In this document: one piece after another, positions 1-7,075 of the stretch | How positions within the stretch are numbered: the stretch's first letter is position 1 | How the letters are laid out: each line of letters opens with the position of its first letter | NCBI GenBank assembly: GCA_025362165.1 | Contig: JANYHY010000012.1 | Span: forward strand, 1-10,462 | From: Myxococcales bacterium | Lineage (GTDB): Bacteria; Myxococcota_A; Polyangia; Polyangiales; Polyangiaceae | Reading direction: 5' to 3' | Length of the DNA stretch: 10,462 bases | Position numbers and translations under genes: made by a program | Notes under the pieces: generated by a model | Databases searched by the model: none | Told to the model about the DNA's origin: nothing | Seen by the model: the letters and a program-made list of their open reading frames with translations, nothing else

Positions 1-1
1 C

Positions 2-1213
2 GGCCCGGACACGAGCAGCACGTTCGATAGCGCTCCGCCACCGTGCAAGCAGGTCGACCCGACCTATTTGCCGACGGGCTGGATTCGCTATGACGACTAT
101 GCGCCGTGCACGGGATTCTATGTGCCGAGCGACAAGCAATACCTTCCGTCGCCTATCGCGTGGGAACCTTGTGACAGTGACGCTGGAGTGGGCGGATGTC
201 GCAAGATCAAGCTCGATTGGGGTCCGCTCCCAACAGGCTTGATTTATCTGGACGCAGACGGAGCTGTGGCCCCCGACGGTCACGTCATTCTGATGACGGA
301 TCGACCATGGGCAAATTCATCGGGCGACTTGGACCACTACATGTCGTTGATCGCCGACGCCGACGGCCCCGTGTACTCGGCGATACTCACGACGGCATAC
401 AAGCGCTTCAACGTGGGAGCATACGCTCCCCCTAGCTTTGCGCCGCCACGATGGATACTCAGCGTTACCGAGAACCTCGACAACAACGTCGGCGGCTACT
501 TGTTGGGAGCTACGAACAGGCCCAGCCCGACCCGTGCGAAGCGGCTGGGGGGCTACGCCGAACGCTCGGCGGTCGTGGGTGACTTAGGCGTTTTGGAGAT
601 CGCCAACAATACTTCGCTACCTTTCTATGACTTCGATACCGGCGCATACATCACGAGCGTCAACAAGGCGTCGCTGCCGCTGAGCTTCGAATGGATGTTC
701 CATGACAGCGTCTTTTGGCAAGGGTACGCAGGTCACACCGCGAACGTGGGTCGTTGGGACAAGAAGTCGGGGTCCGTGGACTTCGTCGACTTCGGTCTGG
801 ATGCGCAGCACGGAGCAGGCAGCTTCGGCACGGATGGTACGGACATGGCTTGGGTGGAGGGCCACGGCACGAACGGTTTGGCGTTCGCTACCGCCGATTA
901 CTGGACATCGTCTTATACGACTGACAAGAGTCAACTGAAACCCCGGCGGCTGCGCACGGCGCCGGTGGCTGCGTTCATCTCGCAGCGAGTCGCAGTGGGG
1001 TGCGGGCGAATGGTCTCATGGAGCGCCTTTGGCGCGTGGATTGTTCGACTGAGTGACGGTTGGGGATGGTGGATTCCGAGTGGTGCGTGGGCGTGGCAGG
1101 ACGCGCTCGCGGTGACATGTACTGAGGCATTCTTTCGAGTCATCTATCCGAGCGGGAGCACAATCGCTCGATTGCAATTCGACCAGCTCGGGCCCGGACT
1201 TCCGGCGGATTGA
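2..1213 (+). CDS. Secreted hypothetical protein, 5' end outside window
   Basis: The frame is open from the left edge to TGA at 1211-1213, giving 403 visible residues. A TTG at 68 could be read as a start, but the frame upstream has no stop and encodes a Ser/Thr/Pro-rich stretch, so the gene very likely begins outside the window. Such a linker fits the region after a signal peptide or lipoprotein anchor. Six cysteines (visible residues 15, 36, 57, 66, 334 and 373) suggest disulfides and an extracytoplasmic location. The middle and C-terminal parts are rich in Trp, Gly and Asp and contain stretches such as GTDGTDMAWVEG that look like beta-propeller blades; this fold is a guess. I recognise no catalytic motif. 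Third codon positions look less G/C-biased than in the genes to the right. It converges on the glycan block and is probably not part of it. The CDS call is firm; the function is unknown. Confidence 0.8.
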   Translation, partial: GPDTSSTFDSAPPPCKQVDPTYLPTGWIRYDDYAPCTGFYVPSDKQYLPSPIAWEPCDSDAGVGGCRKIKLDWGPLPTGLIYLDADGAVAPDGHVILMTDRPWANSSGDLDHYMSLIADADGPVYSAILTTAYKRFNVGAYAPPSFAPPRWILSVTENLDNNVGGYLLGATNRPSPTRAKRLGGYAERSAVVGDLGVLEIANNTSLPFYDFDTGAYITSVNKASLPLSFEWMFHDSVFWQGYAGHTANVGRWDKKSGSVDFVDFGLDAQHGAGSFGTDGTDMAWVEGHGTNGLAFATADYWTSSYTTDKSQLKPRRLRTAPVAAFISQRVAVGCGRMVSWSAFGAWIVRLSDGWGWWIPSGAWAWQDALAVTCTEAFFRVIYPSGSTIARLQFDQLGPGLPAD

Positions 1214-1241
1214 GGTACGTTGGCGTTTCGCAGGGTTTTAG

Positions 1242-1262
1242 GTCGCTCCGCGACAAAGTCGC
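1242..1262. terminator. Alternating hairpin between convergent gene ends
   Basis: The 49-bp gap between two convergent stop codons contains three 5-base arms: GTCGC (1242-1246), GCGAC (1250-1254) and GTCGC (1258-1262), separated by TCC and AAA. The middle arm can pair with either neighbour, so two mutually exclusive hairpins with 3-base loops are possible. The last arm abuts the stop codon of the minus-strand gene. On the plus strand a pyrimidine-rich CCCTTCTTT follows a few bases later; there is no true T tract on either strand. The position suggests transcription termination or RNA 3'-end protection, but 5-bp stems are weak evidence. Confidence 0.3.
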
Positions 1263-2906
1263 TCAGCCCTTCTTTCGCCGAAAAATCCAGATCTCGGCGC
1301 CCGTGGACGCGTGCACTCGCTTGCACTCGAGCGGCCAGGGCAGCTCGCATCGCGCGCGGAGCCACCACTCGTACGAGCCTCGCTCGTGGACGAGCGCGTC
1401 GAAGGTCCCGTGTCCGTCGGGGTCGTTGCCCATCGCAAGGTCACGCGCGTCTCGACGCTCGCCTTCTGGCAAATACAGAAGCGCGAACGTCTCGCTCGTC
1501 ACGAGCACGTCGGGCGCGCGCGCCTCCACGTCTCCGAACTTGCCGACCACCTCGGTCACGCCGGGGATCGGGCTGCGTAGTTCGATCGACTCCGGTCCGA
1601 CGCGCGCGAGCGAGAGTCCGGTCGGCAGGTGCGGCATGTACTGCGTGCCTCCGTAGATCTCGACGCGCGTCCCTGGCGGAAGAGACTCGAGCGCGCGCGA
1701 CGCTTGGTTGCGCGCGTCGACCACGAGTGTCATGTCGATCGACGCGACGTCGCGAAGCATCGGGAGCGACGCGATCGCCAATCCGGCTGCGATTACGGTC
1801 TTTCGCGCAGGCCATCGCTCGATCAGCGCGTCGACCGCGACTGCCGCGTAAGGCACGAGCATGAGTGAGAGCGGCAAGAGGTGGCGCTCCATCGTCCATC
1901 GCGAGGGCACGACGAAGAGGACGAAGTACGTCGTCGCGGCGACGAGAGGTGCCAACACGCGCGCGCCGCGACGCGCAGCGATGACGATCCCGAACGGCAC
2001 CGCGAGCCACACGATCACGCTCGCGAAGATCGGCAGCGTTCGGACGATCTCTTTGCACTGCTCGATCGCGCCCGCGAACGTGTGCTCGTAGATCGTCCAG
2101 CCTTGGTTGCCGTCGCCGGTCATCCACGCGAGCTTCTTCCGAAACCCGCTCGGGTTGGTCAGTGCGCCGGACACCACGAGCACCAGAGCCGCCGAGAGCG
2201 CGATCGCCTTCGCGAGCCTCGGGTTCCAGAGCGCGCGCAGCTTCTTCTCCTTCAACAGAGGCGCCGCGAAGCACGCGACGAGCGCGTACCCCGTGAGCAA
2301 GAACGCGGATTGATCCTTGGTGAGCACCGCGGCGGCACAAAGCAGCAGCGCGCGGCGCTCACGAGGCTCGCCCGCGGCGACGCGATCGAGCTCCACCATC
2401 GCCCACGTGGTCCAGAACCAATACGGCACGTCGACGCTCGCGGTGTGCGCGAAGTACACGAGCAGCGGGTTCAGCGCGACGAACGCGGCGGCGATCAGTC
2501 CCGCTCGATCCGAAGCGATCCGCGACCACAGCCGTTGGACGTTGAGCACGACGCCGCAGGCCATGACGAGCGCGACGAGCCTCCCGACGACGCACGAGAA
2601 CGTCATGTAAGAGGGAGAGATGAGCTCCTTGCCGAGCGCGTCTTGCGTGAAGCCGACCCGCAAGCCCGCCACCACGATCGCGGGCGACTGCAGGACCGTG
2701 AGCATCAAGACGTGCAGCGGCGGGTAACGAAAGAAGTGGCCGGGCGTCCATGTCTCGAACACCGCGCCGAGCGTGGAGGCTCGCGGAGAGACCTCGTCGT
2801 TCGACCACGCGTCCGTGCACGGAAGGTTCCACCACGAGCCGACGATGACGAAGATCGCGAACGCGATGATCACCCAAATAATAGGCTGTTTCAGCCGAGC
2901 GCGCAT
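1263..2906 (-). CDS. GT39/ArnT-type membrane glycosyltransferase
   Basis: This 547-residue polytopic protein is of the GT-C fold. Family members transfer a sugar from a polyprenyl-phosphate donor to an acceptor at the outer face of the inner membrane. The first membrane segment (about residues 7-26) is followed by a loop with Asp37-Glu38 (SNDE), the expected acidic motif of the first external loop. YPPL lies at 61-64, NPLLVYFAHTASVDVPYW at about 146-163, a Lys-Asp pair at 197-198, and an RHLLP motif at 341-345. About ten hydrophobic segments run to about residue 386, then a soluble tail of about 160 residues. The frame continues upstream to 3011, but that part runs through the preceding methyltransferase gene. 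ATG 2906 sits 5 bp after that gene's stop and just before the first membrane segment, so translational coupling is likely. No Shine-Dalgarno sequence is obvious. The acceptor, and whether it is a lipid, glycan or protein, is unknown. Confidence 0.85.
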   Translation of the reverse strand: MRARLKQPIIWVIIAFAIFVIVGSWWNLPCTDAWSNDEVSPRASTLGAVFETWTPGHFFRYPPLHVLMLTVLQSPAIVVAGLRVGFTQDALGKELISPSYMTFSCVVGRLVALVMACGVVLNVQRLWSRIASDRAGLIAAAFVALNPLLVYFAHTASVDVPYWFWTTWAMVELDRVAAGEPRERRALLLCAAAVLTKDQSAFLLTGYALVACFAAPLLKEKKLRALWNPRLAKAIALSAALVLVVSGALTNPSGFRKKLAWMTGDGNQGWTIYEHTFAGAIEQCKEIVRTLPIFASVIVWLAVPFGIVIAARRGARVLAPLVAATTYFVLFVVPSRWTMERHLLPLSLMLVPYAAVAVDALIERWPARKTVIAAGLAIASLPMLRDVASIDMTLVVDARNQASRALESLPPGTRVEIYGGTQYMPHLPTGLSLARVGPESIELRSPIPGVTEVVGKFGDVEARAPDVLVTSETFALLYLPEGERRDARDLAMGNDPDGHGTFDALVHERGSYEWWLRARCELPWPLECKRVHASTGAEIWIFRRKKG

Positions 2907-2911
2907 GATGC

Positions 2912-3892
2912 TCAGAACGGCGCGAGCTCGTCGTGCGGCGCAGGCGAGAGCCTGGCGGTTTCCACGACGCGCGACGCGAGCGGGTGGCCGCTGCGTACCT
3001 GCACCAACCAAAAGCCGAGCACGCTCAGCACGTCGCCGCTCATGTCGCGATAAGGCATCGCGAGCTTGGGGCGAATCCGCTCCGCCTCCGCCTTCGTGAT
3101 CACGCGAGTCGACGCGACATAGATCGGGACGAAGCCGTGTTGCCGGCCGATCTCGATGTACTTCGGGAAGCGCGCTCGGTTCGGCTCACCGATGTGAGTC
3201 GTGAGGCCGCGCCACGCGGGCTCGGAGAAGAGCAAGAAGTCGAGGTCGTGAGTGAGTTGGTGACCGTGCGAGCGAAGATCGACCTTGTGAATGACCGCCG
3301 CGTCGGACGTGGTCAGCGCGGCGAGGTCTCTGTAGAGCCCGTCGAGATCCCGAACGTGCTCGAGCACGGCGCGCGAGATGACGAGGTCGAACGGCGGCTC
3401 GAACGCCTCGCGCGAACCATGTATTTTGCACCCATCGAGCAGCTCGCCCACCTTGGACTTTGGCTGCCCTGCCCGCTCGAGCAGCGGCTCGTAGATCGCG
3501 TCGAGGTATCGCTGGTCGCGACTGAGCACGTCGAAGGCATCCCAGCCGGCAAACTTTCGTGCGCCTTTGCAGCGGGCGAGCAGCGCGATCGCCTGCGTGT
3601 TTCCGGGCCCGATCTCGAGGACGCGCTTGTCTTGGAAGACGCTCTCCTCGCTGACGAGGCCGGCCTTCTTGGCGATGACTTCGTAGTCCGCTGCGACTCC
3701 TTCGAAGTACGCGAGCGCCTTCTCTCCATCGCGCCCGCGTCCGCGTCCTGACACGTTCGTGAGTCGCATCACCGCGTTCGCTGCCTTCGGCGCGTGCTTG
3801 AACGCGAGGTTGCGAGCGAGCAAATACCCGCCGACGCCCACCATCCACGCGCGCTTGACCGGTCCGACCCGCACGGGCGCGAAATACCACAT
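2912..3892 (-). CDS. Class I SAM-dependent methyltransferase (326 aa)
   Basis: This is a Rossmann-fold methyltransferase. Motif I is VLEIGPGNT at residues 91-99, with an acidic residue after strand 2 (Asp118 in GWDAFD) and the strand-4 motif FDLVISRAVLEHV at 168-180. A later segment with KVDLRSHGHQL and FSEPAWR is typical of methyltransferases in polysaccharide clusters, where the target is often a sugar hydroxyl. That target is inferred. The first 40 residues are basic with a short hydrophobic stretch (MVGVGGYLLA) that could lie against the membrane. ATG 3892 is chosen; ATG 3844 (residue 17) is a real alternative and would leave more room for a divergent promoter. The frame stays open to 4462, but that part is antisense to the convincing fusion gene and is not credible. 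It is first of two genes, 5 bp before the GT39 gene. Confidence 0.85.
   Translation of the reverse strand: MWYFAPVRVGPVKRAWMVGVGGYLLARNLAFKHAPKAANAVMRLTNVSGRGRGRDGEKALAYFEGVAADYEVIAKKAGLVSEESVFQDKRVLEIGPGNTQAIALLARCKGARKFAGWDAFDVLSRDQRYLDAIYEPLLERAGQPKSKVGELLDGCKIHGSREAFEPPFDLVISRAVLEHVRDLDGLYRDLAALTTSDAAVIHKVDLRSHGHQLTHDLDFLLFSEPAWRGLTTHIGEPNRARFPKYIEIGRQHGFVPIYVASTRVITKAEAERIRPKLAMPYRDMSGDVLSVLGFWLVQVRSGHPLASRVVETARLSPAPHDELAPF
3855..3887 (+). promoter_or_regulatory. Possible promoter for the fusion-gene block
   Basis: TTGACC at 3855-3860 matches the -35 consensus at five of six positions. About 20 bases later comes a rare A/T-rich patch, GAAATACCA (3881-3889), that could serve as a poor -10. 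The spacing is longer than ideal. An 8-bp palindrome, GACCGGTC (3857-3864), overlaps the -35 and could be an operator. It lies about 50-80 bp before the ATG at 3935 and inside the start of the opposing methyltransferase if that gene starts at 3892. This is a motif match only. Confidence 0.22.
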
Positions 3893-3934
3893 GAGATGAC
3901 GCAACGGTCGAGATGCGGTAGGACGCGCGACAAC

Positions 3935-5392
3935 ATGCAGTTGACGACCGAGAGCGGCGGGGCGCCCAAGAATGCAATCGAAGGCGCGCTCTCCGACGAG
4001 TGGCGCGACTACTTCATCCGCCTCGTCGAGCGTCCGCTCGCGATCTCCGGCCCGCGACGCGCGCTGCAGCACGACCTCGTCCACGCGCTGAAGCTCGCCA
4101 TCGCGCCGACCTCCACGGTGCTCGAGGTGGGTGTTGGCTCGGGCGCCTTGCTCGCCGCGCTGCCGAACGCGACACGCTGGGGCGTGGACGCATTGCCGGA
4201 GGCGCTGGCCGCGGCTCGCCTGAAAGACCCGTCGATGCACCTCGTGCGAGCGAACGCGCTCGCGATGAACCTTGGCCGCAAGTTCGACGCGATCATTTGC
4301 GATCGACTCTGCCACACGGTGCCCGATGTGCAGCGCGCGCTCGAGCAGATGACCGCGCACCTGGAGGAGGACGGACGCATCTTCCTCACGTGCTTCAACT
4401 TCCTCTGGTCGTTGCCGCTCGCGATCGGTGAGCGCTTGGGCGTGAAGGTCCCCTCTCCTCAAGAGAACTGGTTCAGCGAATCCGCGTTGTCCGATCTCTT
4501 CAAGCTCGCAGACCTCGAGATTGTCCGCTCGGACGATCGGATGCTCATCCCGGCTGAAATTCCAGGGATCAGCGCGCTCAACCGCTACGCGTCCAAGCTG
4601 TTTCCGATGCGCACAGGCGCGCTCTACCGTGTCTACACGCTGGCGCGCTCGCGGCCGCTAAAGCCGAAGAAGCCCAAGGTCACGGTCGTCGTACCGGCGC
4701 GCAACGAGTCGGGCAACATCAAAGCGGCGATCGATCGCACGCCGGTGATGGGCTCTGGCACAGAGCTGATCTTCGTCGAGGGCAACTCCACGGACGACAC
4801 GTGGCAGACGATCCAACGCGAGGCCCAATCGTACAAAGGACCGCTCTCGATCAAGATCATGCAGCAGCCCGGCAAGGGCAAGGGCGACGCTGTGCGAACG
4901 GGCTTCGCTGCCGCCACTGGCGACATCCTCATGATCCTGGACGCCGATCTGACCGTGGCCCCAGAGGAGCTGCCGAAGTTCTTCGACGCGATGGTCAGCG
5001 GCAAAGCCGACTACGTCCACGGCACGCGCCTCGTGTATCCGATGGAGGACGAGGCGATGCGCTTCTTGAACCGCATCGGCAATACGTTCTTCGCGGAGGC
5101 TTTCTCGTTCCTCCTCGATCGTCCGATCAAGGACACTCTCTGCGGGACGAAGGTGCTCTGGAAGAAGGACTACGAGCGCATCGCCGCCAACCGCGCGTAC
5201 TTCGGCGACTTCGATCCGTTCGGCGACTTCGATCTGATCTTCGGCGCGGCCAAGCAGAACCTGCGCATCGTGGAGATCCCGATCCGCTACAAGGCTCGTA
5301 CCTACGGCGAGACGAACATCTCGCGCTTCCGTCACGGCGTCTTGCTCCTGCGAATGAGCGCGTTCGCCGCACGCAAGATCACGTTCGCTTGA
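3935..5392 (+). CDS. Methyltransferase-GT2 fusion protein
   Basis: The protein has 485 residues in two domains. Residues ~15-235 are a class I SAM methyltransferase, with motif I VLEVGVGSG at 62-70, Asp85 in GVDALPEA, and FDAIICDRLCHTV at 117-129. Residues ~248-485 are a GT2 glycosyltransferase: PARNESGNI at 254-262, a GKGKGDAVRTGF segment at 313-324, the DAD metal and nucleotide-sugar motif at 336-338, GTR at 363-365, and CGTK at 403-406. The GT2 part resembles dolichyl/undecaprenyl-phosphate sugar synthases. It has no paired C-terminal membrane helices, so it is probably cytosolic and membrane-associated. A basic linker (PLKPKKPK, 241-248) joins the halves, and no stop or frame change separates them. 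ATG 3935 follows an AGGA (3920-3923) at about 11 bases. ATG 3896 in the same frame is possible but lies only 3 bases from the divergent start. The sugar and methyl acceptor are unknown. Confidence 0.88.
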   Translation: MQLTTESGGAPKNAIEGALSDEWRDYFIRLVERPLAISGPRRALQHDLVHALKLAIAPTSTVLEVGVGSGALLAALPNATRWGVDALPEALAAARLKDPSMHLVRANALAMNLGRKFDAIICDRLCHTVPDVQRALEQMTAHLEEDGRIFLTCFNFLWSLPLAIGERLGVKVPSPQENWFSESALSDLFKLADLEIVRSDDRMLIPAEIPGISALNRYASKLFPMRTGALYRVYTLARSRPLKPKKPKVTVVVPARNESGNIKAAIDRTPVMGSGTELIFVEGNSTDDTWQTIQREAQSYKGPLSIKIMQQPGKGKGDAVRTGFAAATGDILMILDADLTVAPEELPKFFDAMVSGKADYVHGTRLVYPMEDEAMRFLNRIGNTFFAEAFSFLLDRPIKDTLCGTKVLWKKDYERIAANRAYFGDFDPFGDFDLIFGAAKQNLRIVEIPIRYKARTYGETNISRFRHGVLLLRMSAFAARKITFA

Positions 5393-5401
5393 AGAGACAA
5401 T

Positions 5402-6139
5402 ATGGCAGTCGTCGACCTGCGCACTGATCCTCTGCGCGAGACTTACGGGCGCGCTGAAGAGACGCACTACGCTTGGCAGACGCGCGGGGCGTTCGTGTCG
5501 GAGCGGGAGAGAGAGCTCGTTCGAGGCTCGTTCTTGCCGATCCGCGGGCGCCTCTTGGACGTGGGCTGCGGAGAGGGCGCGACTCTGTTTCACCTGGGCG
5601 CTCCCGCAGACGCGGTGGGCGTCGATCTGTTCGCGGACAAGCTCGCGTTCGCTTCAAGAGAACTCCCAGGGTGCAAGTTCGTGCAAGCGAGCGCCACCGA
5701 GCTGCCGTTCGCGGACGGATCGTTCGATCAGGTCATCGTGCGTGACGTGCTGCACCACCTCCCGGAGCCGAAGGACGCGCTGCGAGAGATCGCGCGTGTG
5801 CTCGCGCCGAATGGTCGCGTGGACATCCTCGAGCCGTGCCGCAACAACCCGCTCATCTTCGCGCACGCGCTCGCGATCCGTGTCGAGCGCGGCGAGCTCA
5901 GGTCTACACGCAGGTACCTCACCCGCCTGCTCACGCCACGCTTTCGCGTCGTGTCGAGCCAACGACTCCAGCCGATGCCGATCCACCGCGTGCTCTTGCA
6001 CCCCGAGATGGGCCGCCCCGCGCTCGGCGACGATCCGCTCGTTCGCGCGGCGATCTCGGCGTTCGAGGGGGCGATGGGCGCGCTCTTACCGAAGGCGTGC
6101 TGGGCCTACGTGCACATCCGCGCGACGCTCAAAAGCTGA
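5402..6139 (+). CDS. Class I SAM-dependent methyltransferase (245 aa)
   Basis: This is a Methyltransf_11-type enzyme. Motif I is LLDVGCGEGA at 51-60, the acidic strand-2 end is GVDLF (Asp75), ATELPFADGSFD lies at 98-109, VIVRDVLHHL at 111-120, and RVLAPNGRVDILEP at 132-145. After EP comes a Cys-Arg-Asn-Asn-Pro segment and a helical ERGELRSTRRYL stretch, a C-terminal pattern I associate with methyltransferases of LPS and glycan clusters. The likely role is methylation of a sugar or lipid-linked glycan in the cytosol; the substrate is not known. ATG 5402 is 9 bp after the fusion gene's stop, preceded by a purine-rich GAAGAGA (5391-5397), so the two genes form an operon. Its last 11 bp overlap the end of the opposing gene. 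The sequence differs clearly from the other methyltransferase domains here, so it is not a recent duplicate. Confidence 0.87.
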   Translation: MAVVDLRTDPLRETYGRAEETHYAWQTRGAFVSERERELVRGSFLPIRGRLLDVGCGEGATLFHLGAPADAVGVDLFADKLAFASRELPGCKFVQASATELPFADGSFDQVIVRDVLHHLPEPKDALREIARVLAPNGRVDILEPCRNNPLIFAHALAIRVERGELRSTRRYLTRLLTPRFRVVSSQRLQPMPIHRVLLHPEMGRPALGDDPLVRAAISAFEGAMGALLPKACWAYVHIRATLKS

Positions 6140-7058
6140 ACGTGAGCGCCGCTGTGCGCGGAGGCGGCGGCGCGAAGGTCTGCGGTTGCCCCACCGGCAC
6201 TGGACGGTTGCCCACCACGATCATCGGGATGCCACCCCCGACGAAGAGCGCGCCGCCGACGAGGGGGACCGCCCAGATCGGCGCCGAGTCGCTGCTGCGG
6301 AACCCATTGCCGGATATCAGCAGGAAGAAGATCGAGCCGACGAAGATGGAGATGCCACCGATGACCGTGAGCGCCGCCCCACCCGCGATGAGACCTTGGC
6401 TCGCTGGCTCGGTTCGGGGCTTCCTAGGCTCCGTCTCCGAAGACAGCGAGGAGTCGTAGTTCGTCGAGCTCGTCGACAAGACGACCGTGGCCACCGTGTG
6501 CTCTTGCTCGCCGACGTCGAGGAGCGTGTCCACGTCGTTGCGATTTCGTTGGACCACTCGAACCACGTGTTTTCCAGCCTCGACGCGTCGAGTCTCGCCG
6601 GCGTGATAGACGGCTCCGTCCACCGTGATGTTGGCGATGGCGTCTCCAGGTTGAATCACGACGCGAACACTCCCGAGCTTGTTGAGCTTGGCGAGCTGCT
6701 CCTTCGCGCTCGCGCGGGCCTCCTCGAACGCTGGCGGGGAGCCATCGGGGATCGTCGCTCCCGCGAGCGCAATCCAGTCTTGCTCTGCGGCGTCGTAGTG
6801 ACCGAGCGCCGCCTCGCACTCGCCCACGTGAAGCGCGCTCATCGGCGTGGGCTCGAGCGCGTACGCGCGGCGGAACGCAGCCAGCGCTGCACCATACTTG
6901 TGCTTGGCTTGCAGCGAGATCCCTTGCTCGAGCGCCGCGTGTGCTGGCGCGATCGCTGGCGTCGGAAGTGTCACGGGCAGCGGTTGCAGATCATCGGCGA
7001 GAGCCGGGGCCGCGACAAGAAGAATGACCGCGACCGAGGACAAGCCATGACGAAGCAC
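6129..7058 (-). CDS. Exported TPR/PEGA-like protein with two C-terminal membrane segments
   Basis: The protein has 309 residues. A signal peptide is clear: LRHG, then a hydrophobic stretch, with likely cleavage after ALA at residue 21. Residues ~38-95 form a TPR-like helical region (HKYGAALAAFRRAYALEP, then a GHYDAAEQDW repeat). Residues ~120-185 look like a PEGA-type beta domain, with ANITVDGAVYHAGE and EAGKHVVRVV. After a Ser/Thr/Glu-rich linker come two Gly/Ala-rich membrane segments separated by NGFRSSDSAP, then a Pro-rich tail ending in Phe. This architecture is frequent in Myxococcota; no biochemical function is established that I can name. Both start candidates are GTG. GTG 7058 gives a compact signal peptide and a 17-bp gap after the upstream gene; GTG 7097 would overlap that gene by 22 bp and lengthen the leader. 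No Shine-Dalgarno is evident. It is the second gene after the methyltransferase and is likely cotranscribed. Confidence 0.82.
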   Translation of the reverse strand: MLRHGLSSVAVILLVAAPALADDLQPLPVTLPTPAIAPAHAALEQGISLQAKHKYGAALAAFRRAYALEPTPMSALHVGECEAALGHYDAAEQDWIALAGATIPDGSPPAFEEARASAKEQLAKLNKLGSVRVVIQPGDAIANITVDGAVYHAGETRRVEAGKHVVRVVQRNRNDVDTLLDVGEQEHTVATVVLSTSSTNYDSSLSSETEPRKPRTEPASQGLIAGGAALTVIGGISIFVGSIFFLLISGNGFRSSDSAPIWAVPLVGGALFVGGGIPMIVVGNRPVPVGQPQTFAPPPPRTAALTFSF

Positions 7059-7075
7059 ACGCCGAGTATGCCACG

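Noticed and set aside
1881..3053. Long plus-strand open frame opposite the GT39 gene (390 codons)
   Set aside because: It is Arg/Glu/Asp/His-rich with no recognisable domain and is antisense to a protein with clear membrane segments and motifs. This is a typical by-product of GC-rich coding sequence.
3896..3934. ATG 3896 as the start of the fusion protein
   Set aside because: It lies 3 bases from the divergent start at 3892 and adds 13 Arg-rich residues of no evident value. ATG 3935 has a better-placed AGGA.
3893..4462. Upstream extension of the 326-aa methyltransferase frame on the minus strand
   Set aside because: The extension is low-complexity charged sequence lying antisense to the well-supported methyltransferase-GT2 fusion.
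4658..5593. Minus-strand open frame of 311 codons
   Set aside because: It is antisense to the GT2 domain and the start of the next methyltransferase, both with intact motifs. Its composition is non-protein-like.
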